Below, one piece after another: positions 47,769 to 59,588 of a DNA stretch of 64,000 nt. Source of the DNA: Parietaria judaica (Eukaryota; Streptophyta; Magnoliopsida; Rosales; Urticaceae). Where the stretch lies: contig OX940860.1 in the NCBI GenBank assembly GCA_954871525.1, forward strand, positions 28,614,001 through 28,678,000. The letters are read 5' to 3'. A program made the translations under genes and the position numbers. Position 1 is the first letter of the stretch. Every line of letters begins with the position of its first letter. The notes beneath the pieces are model-generated. The model saw nothing but the letters and a program-made list of their open reading frames with translations. It searched no databases and was not told the DNA's origin.

Positions 47769-49427
47769 AGATGTATGGGCTACTATATTAGCTTGTCTAA
47801 AAATCTAAGTATACAGAGTCGAAAAAAAACACATTTTTTTTAGAGAATTCTAAAACCATGAATTATTCAATTTTCATAAATGCTCAACAAAAGGGGTTGA
47901 CGACAACAACCACGGAATGAAGCACTTTAGCGTGGGGAGCAACTGTGAAAAGACATGGCTCCAAAACGGGGTTGAGAGAGAGAGAAGGTTGTATGGAGAG
48001 TTTTGGTACTCTTTATGTTTAAGTATATAGATATTTTTGTAATATACAATAAAAAAAATAGCTAGTAGTACCAAGGTGTTAAATTTTGCGAAAATCGTGC
48101 GAAATTTCGACCGATTTTCGTTTTCCGTAGGTATGTGAAATGAAATTCCTATCGTTTCGCTGATTTTTTACCATTTTTCGCGAAATTCGCAGGGACACGT
48201 GGGTGAAATTTCGATTTTCGTTTTTGTGAGTAAAAATTGCGAAAAATGGTTGGAATTTCGCTAAAAATCATTTTTTTTGTAGATTTTGGCAAAAATACCA
48301 ATTAAACTTTCGGTAAAAATAATTATACTTGCACAAGAGCACCCCACCTCGCCACGTCACGGCCGGCCGAATGGCCGGTGGCGGTGCCGCGCGCGCGTGG
48401 TGGTGAAACATTTGTGTGAGTCCTCTCTCATCCACTGAATCCTATGACCCAAAGGGCCCAAGCCTTTGTCCCTAATATTTGGTATATAAACATCACCAAA
48501 CTCTTGTCATCTATCAATGTGGGACTTTTTGATATTCAACTAATATCACACATTCACACTTAACATACACATACACTTCACCTAATAATTTAACTTAATA
48601 TTATACACTCCAAATAATATTATACACTTAACATACATATTAACTTCACCTAACATACATATACACTTAATATACATATTCATTTAATATTATACACTTC
48701 AACTAATATTAAATTTGTTAACATACCTATACAATTAACATGCATATTCACTTAATATTACACACTTAATTAACATACATATTCACTTCACATAATAATT
48801 TGACTTAATATTATACACTTAAACTAATAAAGTGACTTAATATTATACATTTCACCTACATAATTAAGTTATAAATGTGTTTTGTTGTATACAATTATGT
48901 CTTGTATTTATTAAATATGTAGTTTTGAACCTATATAAATATCTTGCTTAAATACTCAAATATTTTTTACAAAATATCCGTCGAAAACCTCATTGGCATG
49001 CGGTATGCCCATGAAAAAAGTGCGGTATATGCGGCATGCTCTTTTTTTACGATTTGCCCATCAGCAAGCGATATATCCGTAAAACGGAAAATGCGAAACG
49101 GCATCGGCAAGCGACATTTACATTGAGTACTAGTAATTAGAGTAGTAATTTAGAGTTTATAAACTTTTGTGGGTACGCTTGTATGTGTTAAGTTTATATA
49201 GTTTTAGAATTTTACAAACTCTTGTGTCTAATATTTTATTTCAGAGTAAAGCAGCACTAGAATTTAATAAACTTTTGTGTCTAATGTTTTAAATCTAAAT
49301 ACTAGACTAGTGAAGCTGCCACGCGTCTCGTTTCTCCACGCCACGCAACAAGTCCTCGAATCCTCCACGTGTCGCAAGCTGGCCAGACACGTCCTTTTGC
49401 ACCATAAAAGATTGACTTTCACCTACA
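47769..49427. other. Intergenic repeat-rich DNA, no gene seen
   Basis: 48075-48260 is rich in CGAAATTTCG-type palindromes. 48340-48410 is a short GC-rich patch. 48960-49120 has repeated GGCATGCGGTAT and GCAAGCGA words. These look like the ends of old inverted-repeat transposons. No coding exon is recognised. Confidence 0.45.
48541..48860. repeat. Imperfect short tandem array
   Basis: Repeated words TAACATACATATTCACTT and TTAATATTATACACTT recur about every 30-45 bp with many small changes. It is an old minisatellite-like array. Confidence 0.65.
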
Positions 49428-49434
49428 CTTAACA

Positions 49435-50807
49435 AGGATTTGAATGCCGTTTTTGCCGAAAAATCGTTTGCCGTTATTGACGGAGTAATCGTTTACCGAT
49501 GGATTTATCTATGGGAAACCTATAAAAATTATCGTTTGCCGTTATCGAAACTTATCGAACTTATCGATGGATTAATCGGTTATCGATGGATTTATTGATG
49601 AAAAACCTATAAAAATAAATAAAATATAATAACAATTATTATTTAGAAATTATAAGTTGTAACTTGTAAGTCAAAATGCTCTCTTTAGTAATTTACTATT
49701 AGATAAAATATGCTTATTTGATAAATTTTGGAAGGAGTCAAAGTCATATTTTACTAAAATAAAATATTTTAAAATCACCAATTGTTAATTATATAAAATC
49801 TGCCCACTTGAAGTTGTATCAAAAAAATTGAAGAACTAGCTCAATTTAACAAATTTCTTAAAAATATGTACTTTTGCCTCAATCGTTGGAAAACGTCAAA
49901 TTACAAAACAAATTATTTCAACCTCACAATTTATGAATTATATACAATATTATAAACTAAAATTACACAAAAAAAAAAGTCGATTAACTAGCTCAATTAA
50001 CCAATTTCTAAAACAAATGTACTTTTGCCGCAATAATTGGACAATTCGGGCAAACGTCGAATTGCAAAAAAAAATTATGTCAAACTCACAGTTTCCTAAT
50101 TATATACATTGTTAAACAATGAGATTACATCAAAAATATTAAAAATGCAGCTCAAGTTTAACAATTTCCAAAAAATAAATACTTTTACCGCAATTATATA
50201 ACAATTCGAACAAACACTAAATCACCCCAAATCTGCAAAACAAAAAAAAACAAAAAAAACAAAAAAAAAATAATCACACAAACTATTATAATTCATCCAT
50301 ATTCCTTAATAAACCTAAAAAAATCAAATTTAACAATAACATTTGATTCAAAACCTAAAATGTACAATTAAAGTATCATGAAACTCAAACTCAAATTTTC
50401 ATTCAACCTAATAGTTGTCTATGTAACTATATGAAATATAGAAGAAAAAAAATTGTGAAATTTTGACATGATTCATACATATACAACATTTAAACTTCAA
50501 AACACTAAAGATCCACTAAAAAAACCCTAAAAATACCTTTAAATTCCAAAATTAAAAGAAATTGGAACTTTTTCCGCGAAAAAGAAAAAACTATACTGGG
50601 GTTGACTTATCGTTTTAGACCGAAAAGTAACAAGCTTTTCGAAAAAATACACTTGAAAATTTTGCTCGATAAGTGACTTGCTTTTCGAATCGAAAAATCG
50701 CGATAAGTATAAAACGACAACGATTAGAGGAGATAAGTTACCGATAAATGGTTTTCAACGATTAATCGCTCGATTATCACTCGATAATCGCGATAATCGA
50801 TTCCTTG
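49435..50807. mobile_element. Probable DNA transposon with GATAATCG-type ends
   Basis: CTTAACA at 49428-49434 and 50808-50814 flanks ends reading AGGATTTGAATGCCG and ATAATCGATTCCTTG, which are partly inverted. Sub-terminal regions hold repeated TTTATCGATGG and CGATAATCGC words. The middle is AT-rich with tandem-like blocks CCGCAATAATTGGACAATTC. No transposase is present. The 7-bp duplication could be a decayed 8-bp one. Superfamily unproven. Confidence 0.5.
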
Positions 50808-50814
50808 CTTAACA

Positions 50815-51851
50815 TACATGTTTTAAATTCTAAACTTTTTCATCGTTTCAACGCCAATCGAGGTTACATTTTGGACGAGTCTTTTTGCACGAGTTTCAAA
50901 TGTACTGCTTTAGTACCAGTTACTAGTTAGTGTGGTAAAAAAAAAAAAAAAAAAAAACTAATTTTATAGTTTATCAATTTTTGGATTTATTTTACGATTT
51001 TTGAGTAAAAAAAAATTAATTAGTGAATTTTCTCTTTGTATTTAGTATTAAAAAAATCATGCAAATTAATTGTATGTCCAAAGCAAAGGACGAAAATATA
51101 TCCCATCAAATCAATTACACGATAAAAGACATTACATGAACGAGCCAATGAGAAGAGAAAACGTGAGTCGACAGCAAATTGAGCACCAAACGGCAACTCT
51201 TCGCTTGTCGTTTTATGATGACGTGTCACTCTCACTACATCGGACTTCGACAGCGACCCTCTTCGTCGCTGTCTCTCCCGCGCATTTCGCGGGCTACTTT
51301 TAATCCCCAAATTACCCCTGAATTATCCAACTGTCCCTCTATGTTGGATTTTTAATCTCCAAAATACCCTTCAAACCAAATGGACGCTTTATTTTGTACG
51401 GATTTTTTTTTTGTATTTAACGTGCAAACAAAAAAAGTTAATAAAAGAAATGAAATGTTAACAAGCAAGTAGGCAATGAAGTATGACGTGCAAAATGTTT
51501 TTGCATAACAAGTAATCAATTTGTGCTGAAGATATCTCGATTTTTTTTATAATTTATGCATATTTCGAGTAGGGCCGGCCCTGACCATAAGCGAAGGCCT
51601 CTACTAAAACCGACAAATTCAGGATCAATCTTGATTTCAGGATTGCAAGCTCTTAAAAGTTGAAACCACAGGAGTGCTAAACATCACAATTAACCAAAAA
51701 TTGCACAAATTTTAGAGAATTAGAGCGCCATAAAACAACTAAGCTTAGCAAACTCTACAAGATAAAAAATAATCACAAAAAAGGGACATTCAAGTAAAAG
51801 GATGTAGAGAGAAGAAAAAAAATCAACGATAATTGCAAAGATATACACATT
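50815..51851. other. 3' flank of the kelch gene
   Basis: No conserved coding sequence. About 51160-51300 is GC-richer but shows no family resemblance on either strand. The 3' untranslated region of the kelch gene should lie near its right end. Confidence 0.45.
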
Positions 51852-54800
51852 CTAACTACTCCCCGGCCCTCCTAGCGTCAACACCACATTGTGAAGTTCG
51901 CTTCGGAGGCTCGGCTCTCTCGGAATAGACGAAGGGCTCGATCGGCTGATCGGCACTGACCGAGCCACGGGAATGCTATGTCGTGGCCTCGGATGGAAGA
52001 GCCTGGATCGCGGCTCCACATAGCTCGGGCTCGCCAAGGGCTGCATCGACGCTCCAATGGGTGCATTCGGTGCAAGGACTGGCCCTCGAGGGACGGGTCC
52101 AAGGCCCTGTGAGTATTTGAATTCTAGTTAGACACATACAAAAAATGAAAAGCAACGGAAATGTTTGGTTGTTTCATAGACGAACGAAGCTCACCGGAGC
52201 AAACAACACACCTCGGAAGAGCTTCCCATTGACTGTGGCGGTCATAAGGTACCCCGAGTCGAACACACCGTCGACTTTCCCCCGCACATCGGCGCCAATC
52301 TACGCAAAGTGGTAGGCGCGCATGTGAGTTATGCACAAGAATATTAGGATGAAAACTATATCCGAACCCCGGTTCAAGTCATGATTAAATGTTGAATGAA
52401 AACGGGGACCGGGCTGACGAAATAATAATTAATTACCACATTGTGAAGGACAACCGAATCGAACGGCCTCGGTTGAGAGTGACAATCTCCAGAGATGTGA
52501 AGATCCTTTGCAGCTCGCTGTTTGTTCGGAGCGGAATCGCCCAAACGCTTAAACAGATTAAGCCCCTGAGAGCCCGAAGGTGACGACTCCGATGCCTTGT
52601 GCGTCGTCTGTTCTTGATCGGAGGGAGACGGGGACGAGTTCTGCGAGACTGAGAGAGAGTGTTCCTCTTGCTCTGACTCCACGTTGCAAGCCCTCGCAGT
52701 ACTCGTTCTTCGCCTCTTCGGATGCAAAGTGTCTGAATCGAAACAGAAAGATAAGACTCAAATGCATGTTGATCGTCAACAAGAACGCAAAACTTTCACA
52801 CGGATCAGCGAAAACGAACCCGAGTGATGCAAAAACGGCTGGTTTGTCTTCCCGTTAATCCCCAATAGCATCGTTTTCTGCGATATTATATACGTAAATA
52901 AGCGTCTTTTTCTAGTAACAAAGTAAAGTTCAAGAGATATTTACCGCCCGATCGGCTTCTCTCTTGTCTTGCGCACAGTGCCGTCCAAAGATTTTGCACA
53001 TGGAGATGTTGTAACGACCCCTCGGATGTTTGGCGCCGAGCTGAAGCACCAGAAGCTCGTTGAGCGGGCGCTCGTCCTCGCCACACCTGATTCCACGTCG
53101 GCAAGATCAAACCTGGCACGATGGGCAAACTACGGGAAACCAACGTGTACAAAGGCAATTTACATACCCTCCGTAGATGGCAATGTCAAGGTCGGTGACA
53201 ATGGCCGTGTGTGAGAACCGGCCTTGAGGCGGCTGGCCGCCAACATCAAGCTGCGTCCACGAGCACGTGCTCACGTCAAGGACCCACACATCACTGTAGT
53301 ATCGCTTCTCTCCCACGCCTCCGATCACGTAAACCTGAAGAGATTACACAAGAAACTCCGCGAATCAAGAGAAAATCGATAGGAATTCGACCGGTTTTTG
53401 GTTGCTAAGTTAATTTTGCAACATTTTTTGTCAATCAAAGAAATTTTTAAGTAATAAGAGCCTAACTTGCCTTCGTCCCTATGTTCACGGCAGAGTGGCC
53501 TGCCCTTGGGCCCGGCAAAGATCCTTGAACGGACAACTGCAGAAATTACATAACTATAAGAACGGAATCGGTACAGATCTTTTTCCTTAACCGAAACCGC
53601 ATTGAGATACAATGTTGAGGCTACACGTCATAAAAATGGAAAAACGCGCACTTTTTTTTACCATTCTTTTTAATTTTGTGCGGCCTCAAGTCTATAGTTG
53701 TTTTTTTTTTTTTTTTAAGAATACAAGTTCAAATACTCAACCAACTGAATTAAAAAAAATTGTACGAAAAACTCATTTTGTGTCAAACCTTAAAAACTAC
53801 CCATAATGGGTAGTTTTTTAAAAGGTTTGACACAAAATGAGTATTTCGTTAATTCGAGGCGGGTTGGAATCTAACCCGGGACCAAGTCATCGTGTCCATG
53901 TCGAGCACATTAACATCGCTGCTGTACCGATCCCCGCAGTCGCCACCGTAGACGAAGAGCCGGTTCCCGACTGCGATGGCAGAGTGGCTGTCTCTCGGGA
54001 CAGGAATGTCCCCGCTCACCTGCGGGGACGTCCACGTCATCGTCCTCAAATTGAGAATGTGTACGTCGTTCAAGTAGTTTCCTTCGCCCTCGCCACTGCC
54101 GCCGAACACAGCCAGCCTCTCACCGCCACTGACGAGCGTGGCAGTGTGGCTCTCGCGCGGTGACGGGGGCGTCCCCGAGCACTCGGGGTGCATCCAGGCG
54201 TTGGCCGCAAGGTCGAGGACGTGGAGGTCGTTGACTTTCTTGGCGCCGGTGGTCCCACCAAAGACAAGCATCCTACGGTCCACGACGACGGCACTGTGGC
54301 TGTCTCGCGGGCCCGGGCCCTCGCCGGCAGGTGTGAGGGCGGTCCAGACCATCGTTTCCAGATTCAGGAGAAGGACATCGCTGAAATGCAGGCCTCCACA
54401 ACATCCCTGAAAGATCAATATATATAAACAATATATATCAACGATATTCACAGAAACTACATGCATAATATGAATTATGAAGTATGAATATGAACATACA
54501 CACATATACACATATATATGTATATAAAGAGCTGTCTTGCAAAAATTTAATCCCATCTAATAGTATATACAGTACTACACTTAGAGAAACAAAAATATAT
54601 AAACTAAATTTGAATTAATTAAGCAAAAATAGAAGGCATTATTCCAAAAAGAAAAGAAAGGAAAGCCAGTGAAGAAAGTGTAGAGACTTGCATTAGCCAA
54701 AAATAATATAATACTATACTACATATTCATATATTATATATATATATATATAATTATTAATTGAGCAAAATATAGAAGGCATTATTCGAAGAAAAAAGAG

Positions 54801-55053
54801 AAGAAATATGTGGCCAATAATTAGGAGTAGCAGAAGAAATCCATTTATTTCTGCATGAAAACCAGAGTTCTAAAGAAGGAAAGTTTAATGAATTGAAGAG
54901 CATAATAAATACCCCAAAAATGTAGAGAATGCCTTGAGAGAAAGAAGCGGAGTGACCCCATCTCTCTGAAGGATTGAATCCCATGGCCTTCGGGTATAAC
55001 CACATTGCCTTCTTCTCCGTCGACCCTTCCTCGCTCAAACAAGTAGAACCCAT
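51852..55053 (-). CDS. Kelch-repeat protein (plant galactose-oxidase/kelch family)
   Basis: Join 54913-55053, 53876-54406, 53471-53536, 53168-53334, 52945-53086, 52820-52877, 52437-52732, 52195-52299 and 51852-52106: 1761 nt, 586 aa, all phases consistent. A beta-propeller of about six kelch repeats occupies about residues 25-345, with GG pairs and spaced Trp/Tyr: YIFGGCCGGLHFSDV, MLVFGGTTGAKKVNDLHVLD, FGGSGEGEGNYLNDVHIL, FVYGGDCGDRY and VYVIGGVGEKRYYSDVWVLD. Next come GCGEDERPLNELLVLQLG, a Ser/Gln-rich acidic segment (VESEQEEHSLSVSQ), a conserved block GYLMTATVNGKLFRGVLFAP and the family end HNVVLTLGGPG. Proteins of this shape occur across plants; their partner is not known to me. The start ATG follows a CT-rich leader. 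Intron 3 uses a GC donor. Confidence 0.88.
53772..53841. repeat. Intronic hairpin, about 33-bp stem
   Basis: The arm CTCATTTTGTGTCAAACC and its exact reverse complement frame a further palindrome AAAAACTACCCA/TGGGTAGTTTTT with a very short loop. It lies in intron 2 of the kelch gene. It could be a tiny fold-back element or fold as a small-RNA precursor. No target duplication was found. Confidence 0.7.
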
Positions 55054-55085
55054 GATCTCTCTCTCCTTCTCTCTCTCTCTCTAAG
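55054..55085 (-). promoter_or_regulatory. GA-rich leader of the kelch gene
   Basis: A run of CT on the plus strand (GA on the transcribed strand) lies directly upstream of the ATG, as is common in plant 5' leaders. The promoter should be just beyond, but no TATA box could be fixed. Confidence 0.4.
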
Positions 55086-55989
55086 ACTTATGTGAGTGAA
55101 TGAATTCAATGAATAAATTATAGGTGTGTAATATAATGTTGTTAATGTTTTGGGGGTCAAAGAGAGAGATGAATCAAGCATCAGTGTCAAAAGACATGAA
55201 AAGATGGGAGCTTTCAAGTCCCAATCACTGTGGCAACCAACAAAGACAGAAGCCTAGCTTATGCTCCTCAAATTATTGTAATAATTTTATTTTATTGCTT
55301 TGAAACTCACTGTTGATGTTTCATTTTGATAAATCCAAGAACGACCCTTCTATATTAATTAATATTTATTTATGATGTTGGAGTTTGGACATTACATACC
55401 CAGGTATACTTCAGCTATGCCATTGCCAGCCCATGATAAAATTAAACTATACGATAGAGAAAAATACACAGTATTATGAGCATTTCTTATAACAGATAAT
55501 TGCGATAAAAGTACTCAAAATGTTATACGAAATGGCGTGGCATAAAATCTAAAAAATTATAATTTACATTATTGATTGATTTTTCCGCCTTATATAGAAG
55601 ATTAAACCGAAAACCCGGATAGACTGATATCGTATATATCGAATACGATTTAATTAACAGTTAAAACAGAATGTACTGAATATCTATGTATCATTCAGTT
55701 GCGATATTCAGTAATTATAAAATAAACAGAACTGAAAACCGAATATACCGCATATGACTAAAATTTAGTGTATGCTTTATATCCGGTAATTATAAAATAA
55801 ACCAAACTGAAAATCGTATTTATCGTATATGACTAAAATTTAGTGTCTACTTTATATTTTATATTACGCAATGTATTAGTCTCTATTTATATAATAGTTT
55901 TTCAAATTTGTTAATTTCAAGTCTATATTTAACATTATTTTTTTTTTACTTAATCATTATGTTATTGTAATTATATAATATATAATGGA
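55086..55989. other. Intergenic DNA, no gene seen
   Basis: Upstream flank of the kelch gene. About 55600-55860 contains repeated AAAACCGAATATACCG-type words, again like MITE interiors. No coding exon is recognised. Confidence 0.5.
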
Positions 55990-57445
55990 GGAATTGGTGG
56001 TAGAAGTCCTTATGCTATTGACTTTGTTATAAACAAGTCTTTATGTCTTTTTTTTTTATGGTGAAATTCTTCATCCTATTTGTTGTAATTAAGTCCTTAA
56101 GTTATAACGTTTGCCGTTAAAGATCTTATGTTATTGATTTTATTATAATTAAGTCATCAAGTTATCATTTTATTGGCTTTCGTCAATTGTCTTGGTCAAG
56201 TGCCTACATGACGTCTACCTAAGCACGTGACATGTGTTAAATATATAAAATTTAGTGTGTAAATACTTACGGAAGAACTTATGTTATTGACTTTGGTTCA
56301 TAGGCAATTAACTACGACTATATACAAAAGCTAACAAAATAATAACGTACGAATTTTCACCAACAAAAATATAAGGATTTATTTATAACAAAATGCGTAA
56401 AATGCGGCTAATGTACTCAATGTTTGATCAGCTGTGGATTATGTACCCAATGTTTATTTTCGATAGCTAATGTACCCAAACTTGATTCCGTTAGATTTTT
56501 TCATGTTTTCCGTCACTTGACCGTCAGCAAGTGATTCCCCCTCTATATGTAAAGTTTTCGTATTTTTGGCATATCTCAGTCATTTTTTGTCCAAATTATA
56601 TGCACGACCTACGGTTCGAAAGATAAGAGATAGATTTACAACTTTGGTGTTTAAGTTTTGTAAAATAAGTTTTAAAAAAAATATGAAATTTCAATTACAA
56701 CGTAAAACTGGACATTAGTGTAATGCAAAATATTTGTTTTGAGCAAATTTTAATATACTTAATGACTTTTTCTGATGAAACGTAAAACTATAAAGTTGTA
56801 AATAAATCTTTTATCGTTCCAGTGTTAGTTTATTTTTAAATTTTGAACAAAAAATGAGTGATTTATGCCAAATATACGAACGATTTTTTCACATCACATA
56901 TTTCATATGTTTGGCATAACTCACTCATATTTTATCTAAAATTTATAAATAGACTACCGCTGGAAAGATAAAAGATTTATCTTCAACTTTTTAGTTTTAC
57001 TTTTCATCAGAAAAAGTCATTAAGTATATTAAAATTTGCTGGAAACAAATATTTTGCACTACACTTATGTCCAGTTTTATGTTGTAATTGAAATTTCGTA
57101 TTATTTTTAAACTTTTTTTACAAAATTTAAAACACCAAATTTGTAGATCTATCTCTTATCTTTCCAACCATAGGTCGTGCATAAAATTTGGACAAAAAAA
57201 TGAGTGAGTTATGCAAAAAATATAACAATTGTACATATAGAGGAATCTAACGGAATCAATTTTGGGTACATTAGCCATCGAAAATAAACATTAGTTACAT
57301 AATCCGCAGCCGATCAAACATTGGGTACATCAGCCGCAGTTTACCCTAAAAATTTTGGTAACATAAGGACTTTCACCGCTAAAATATGACATAAGGACTT
57401 ATTTATAACAAAATCAATAATATAAGTGCTTTTGCCACCAATTTC
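55990..57445. mobile_element. Outer inverted-repeat element carrying a nested one
   Basis: The left end GGAATTGGTGGTAGAAGTCC and the right end, whose reverse complement reads GAAATTGGTGGCAAAAGCAC, are inverted copies. They continue inward through ATTGACTTTGTTATAAACAAG and its counterpart. TTATGTTATTGA words recur inside. It is non-coding. The element at 56395-57346 interrupts it and is therefore younger. Confidence 0.6.
56395..57346. mobile_element. Nested fold-back element, about 950 bp
   Basis: Arms of about 400 bp run almost to the centre. Left features AATGTTTGATCAGCTGTGGA, TAGCTAATGTACCC and AGATAAGAGATAGAT reappear inverted on the right. The whole insert could fold into one long hairpin. 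There is no ORF. Flanks TAACAAAAT and TAAAAATTT are only loosely alike. Confidence 0.7.
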
Positions 57446-59588
57446 TGTATATTGATCAATACATGTTTCTCCTATTCTTTGAAGCGGTAAATGCAGTTAA
57501 AATATCGATATTGCTCCTACCGAATACCAAATATGTTATGAATGCAGTTTTCGATCTATTATAGGAGAAAGAAAGAAAGAAAAAGAAAAGCGCATTGAAT
57601 ACCGTCTTATTTGTCTTTTAGTTCAACTAAATGTTTGAGGGTATATTTTGTACTATTTTAAAAAACTGTAGGTACTTCTATTGGAATTATAAATTAATGT
57701 TTTGAGTATTATAGATAGAGTATCATCAACTAGTGATGTAATATCATGCGACGTGACTGTTAGGAGAGAGAGAGAGAGAGACTGATGTAACGTTTTTTTT
57801 TTTATGTTAATTAATTTTTTCAAAATAAATTTATTTTATTTCTTTCAATTGTTCCCTTTTTCATGTCTGTCCAGCTGAAAATGATGGGGTTTGAGGTTTC
57901 GTTGGAAACATTGGATTTTTTTATTATTAATTAATTTTTTTTTTTTATGATTAAGATTGCTTTATTAAGTGTTTAGCTTTAAAGTTTTAAACAATGATTG
58001 ATTGCAGTTTCTCATTGTCTTATAGTTAAAAATTAAAATAGCGATAATTATATTTTAGCAACGAATAACGGGTTTATGGCTAAGTAATGTATAAATAATA
58101 TTATTAAAGATATTTAAATCGATAATTAAGTATTATACTTCGTTGTTTCTGTTACAAAAATAAGATTAATATATTAGTACTATTAAGTTAATATAATCAA
58201 TTTTTCCTATATTTCGTAAAATTTTATGTAAATATAATTAATTAATTAATTCATTCATTATTATTTTATTATTTTCAGTAAATACTAATATAATAACAGT
58301 CAGTGTGGATTATTTATCGGTAGAAACCCTAAAAAATAAAACATTAAACAATGTCACTTTTAAAAATATAGTATTCATATAAATTGAGTGTTGATATGGG
58401 GATTGATGGGAGTGAGAGATAGTGTATTTCAAGGTGTGATGTGAATCTAGAAATGTGTCTTCTCAAGGCTCTTTGAGAAATGTGTGATGTGCAAATTCTT
58501 TTTTAGTTTTGGGAAATGGTTTTCTTTTCTTGCTTTACCACATAACCTCCACTGTTTTCTTGGAAATCTGGTCTTGCCTCTTTTTTATACCCCTATATTT
58601 TTTTTTCTCAAATGTTTCACTAAATATTAATTTTTTGTCTCGAAAGCAGATCGGGAACCGGAATTGAAGTATTTTAACTCGGACTCCGGGTTTATCAATA
58701 TCTTCATATTCAATACCGGTACTATTTGTGTAGAAATTAGGAAAATAAATAATATAGTATAAATATATAATAATAAGAATAGTAATAATTTTGTTTCTGT
58801 TTTTTTATTTTGTCCCGGTTTCGATACTAGTATCGGTATCAGACTTATTTTTTAGAAATTTATGAGAAATTTAGCTTAAGATGTGGAACTGGGATGTCCT
58901 AGTTTTCGGTTTTCGGAACAGGGACGTCCCCGTTTCCGGTTTTCGGAACTGTGACCAAAAATAATTTTCCAATTTTTTGTCCCGGTTCAGATTTTAAACT
59001 ACATGTCATTTTCAAATTTTTATTATTTCATTTTTATTGTATTTTATAGTTCTATTATCATTTTAATACTATGTGTAGTTTTTAATTTTTCAAAACTATA
59101 TAATCGAAACTAAAAAAAAAATTGAACCAAAAAAAGTACCAAAAAAATTTCCCAGATTTTCAAAACATGTACGTATAAAAAGCTAATATTCCGATTCACA
59201 GTTTCCGGTATTGGTATTACTTATATAAATTAATATAATTAATTTTTTTATATTAAGATATTTGAGGCAAAATATATAAAGTTTAATAGGTATCATGTTT
59301 TCAAATTTCAACGGTATGTAAAAGTTAGAAAAATTTTAACACCATGTATACAAATTTTATTATAAGCAACAAAAATATATATAAAAAAACAAAACATCAT
59401 ATATAATATATTTTTTAAGAATATAATAAGAAACTATAGTACAATTGGGATAATTATTTTCTATCCAATGGAGGCAAGTGAAATACTGATTTAACCGGTG
59501 GCGGTAGTAATGAAGTGATTGATTTTTTGTTCGTTCACGCTACTCTCTCTATCTCTCACGTTGTAACTTGAATTCCCATTTTTTATTA
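57446..59588. other. Intergenic DNA, no gene seen
   Basis: Very AT-rich. A GA dinucleotide tract lies near 57763-57781. About 58650-58990 is a cluster of CCGGTTTTCGG and GGGACGTCCC words in both orientations. No coding exon is recognised. Confidence 0.5.

Noticed and set aside
48541..48860. CRISPR-like periodic repeat
   Set aside because: Units are imperfect, adjacent and AT-rich without unique spacers, and the organism is a plant.
53837..54427. Plus-strand frames opposite the kelch exon
   Set aside because: They mirror the kelch repeat coding sequence on the other strand and have no independent support.
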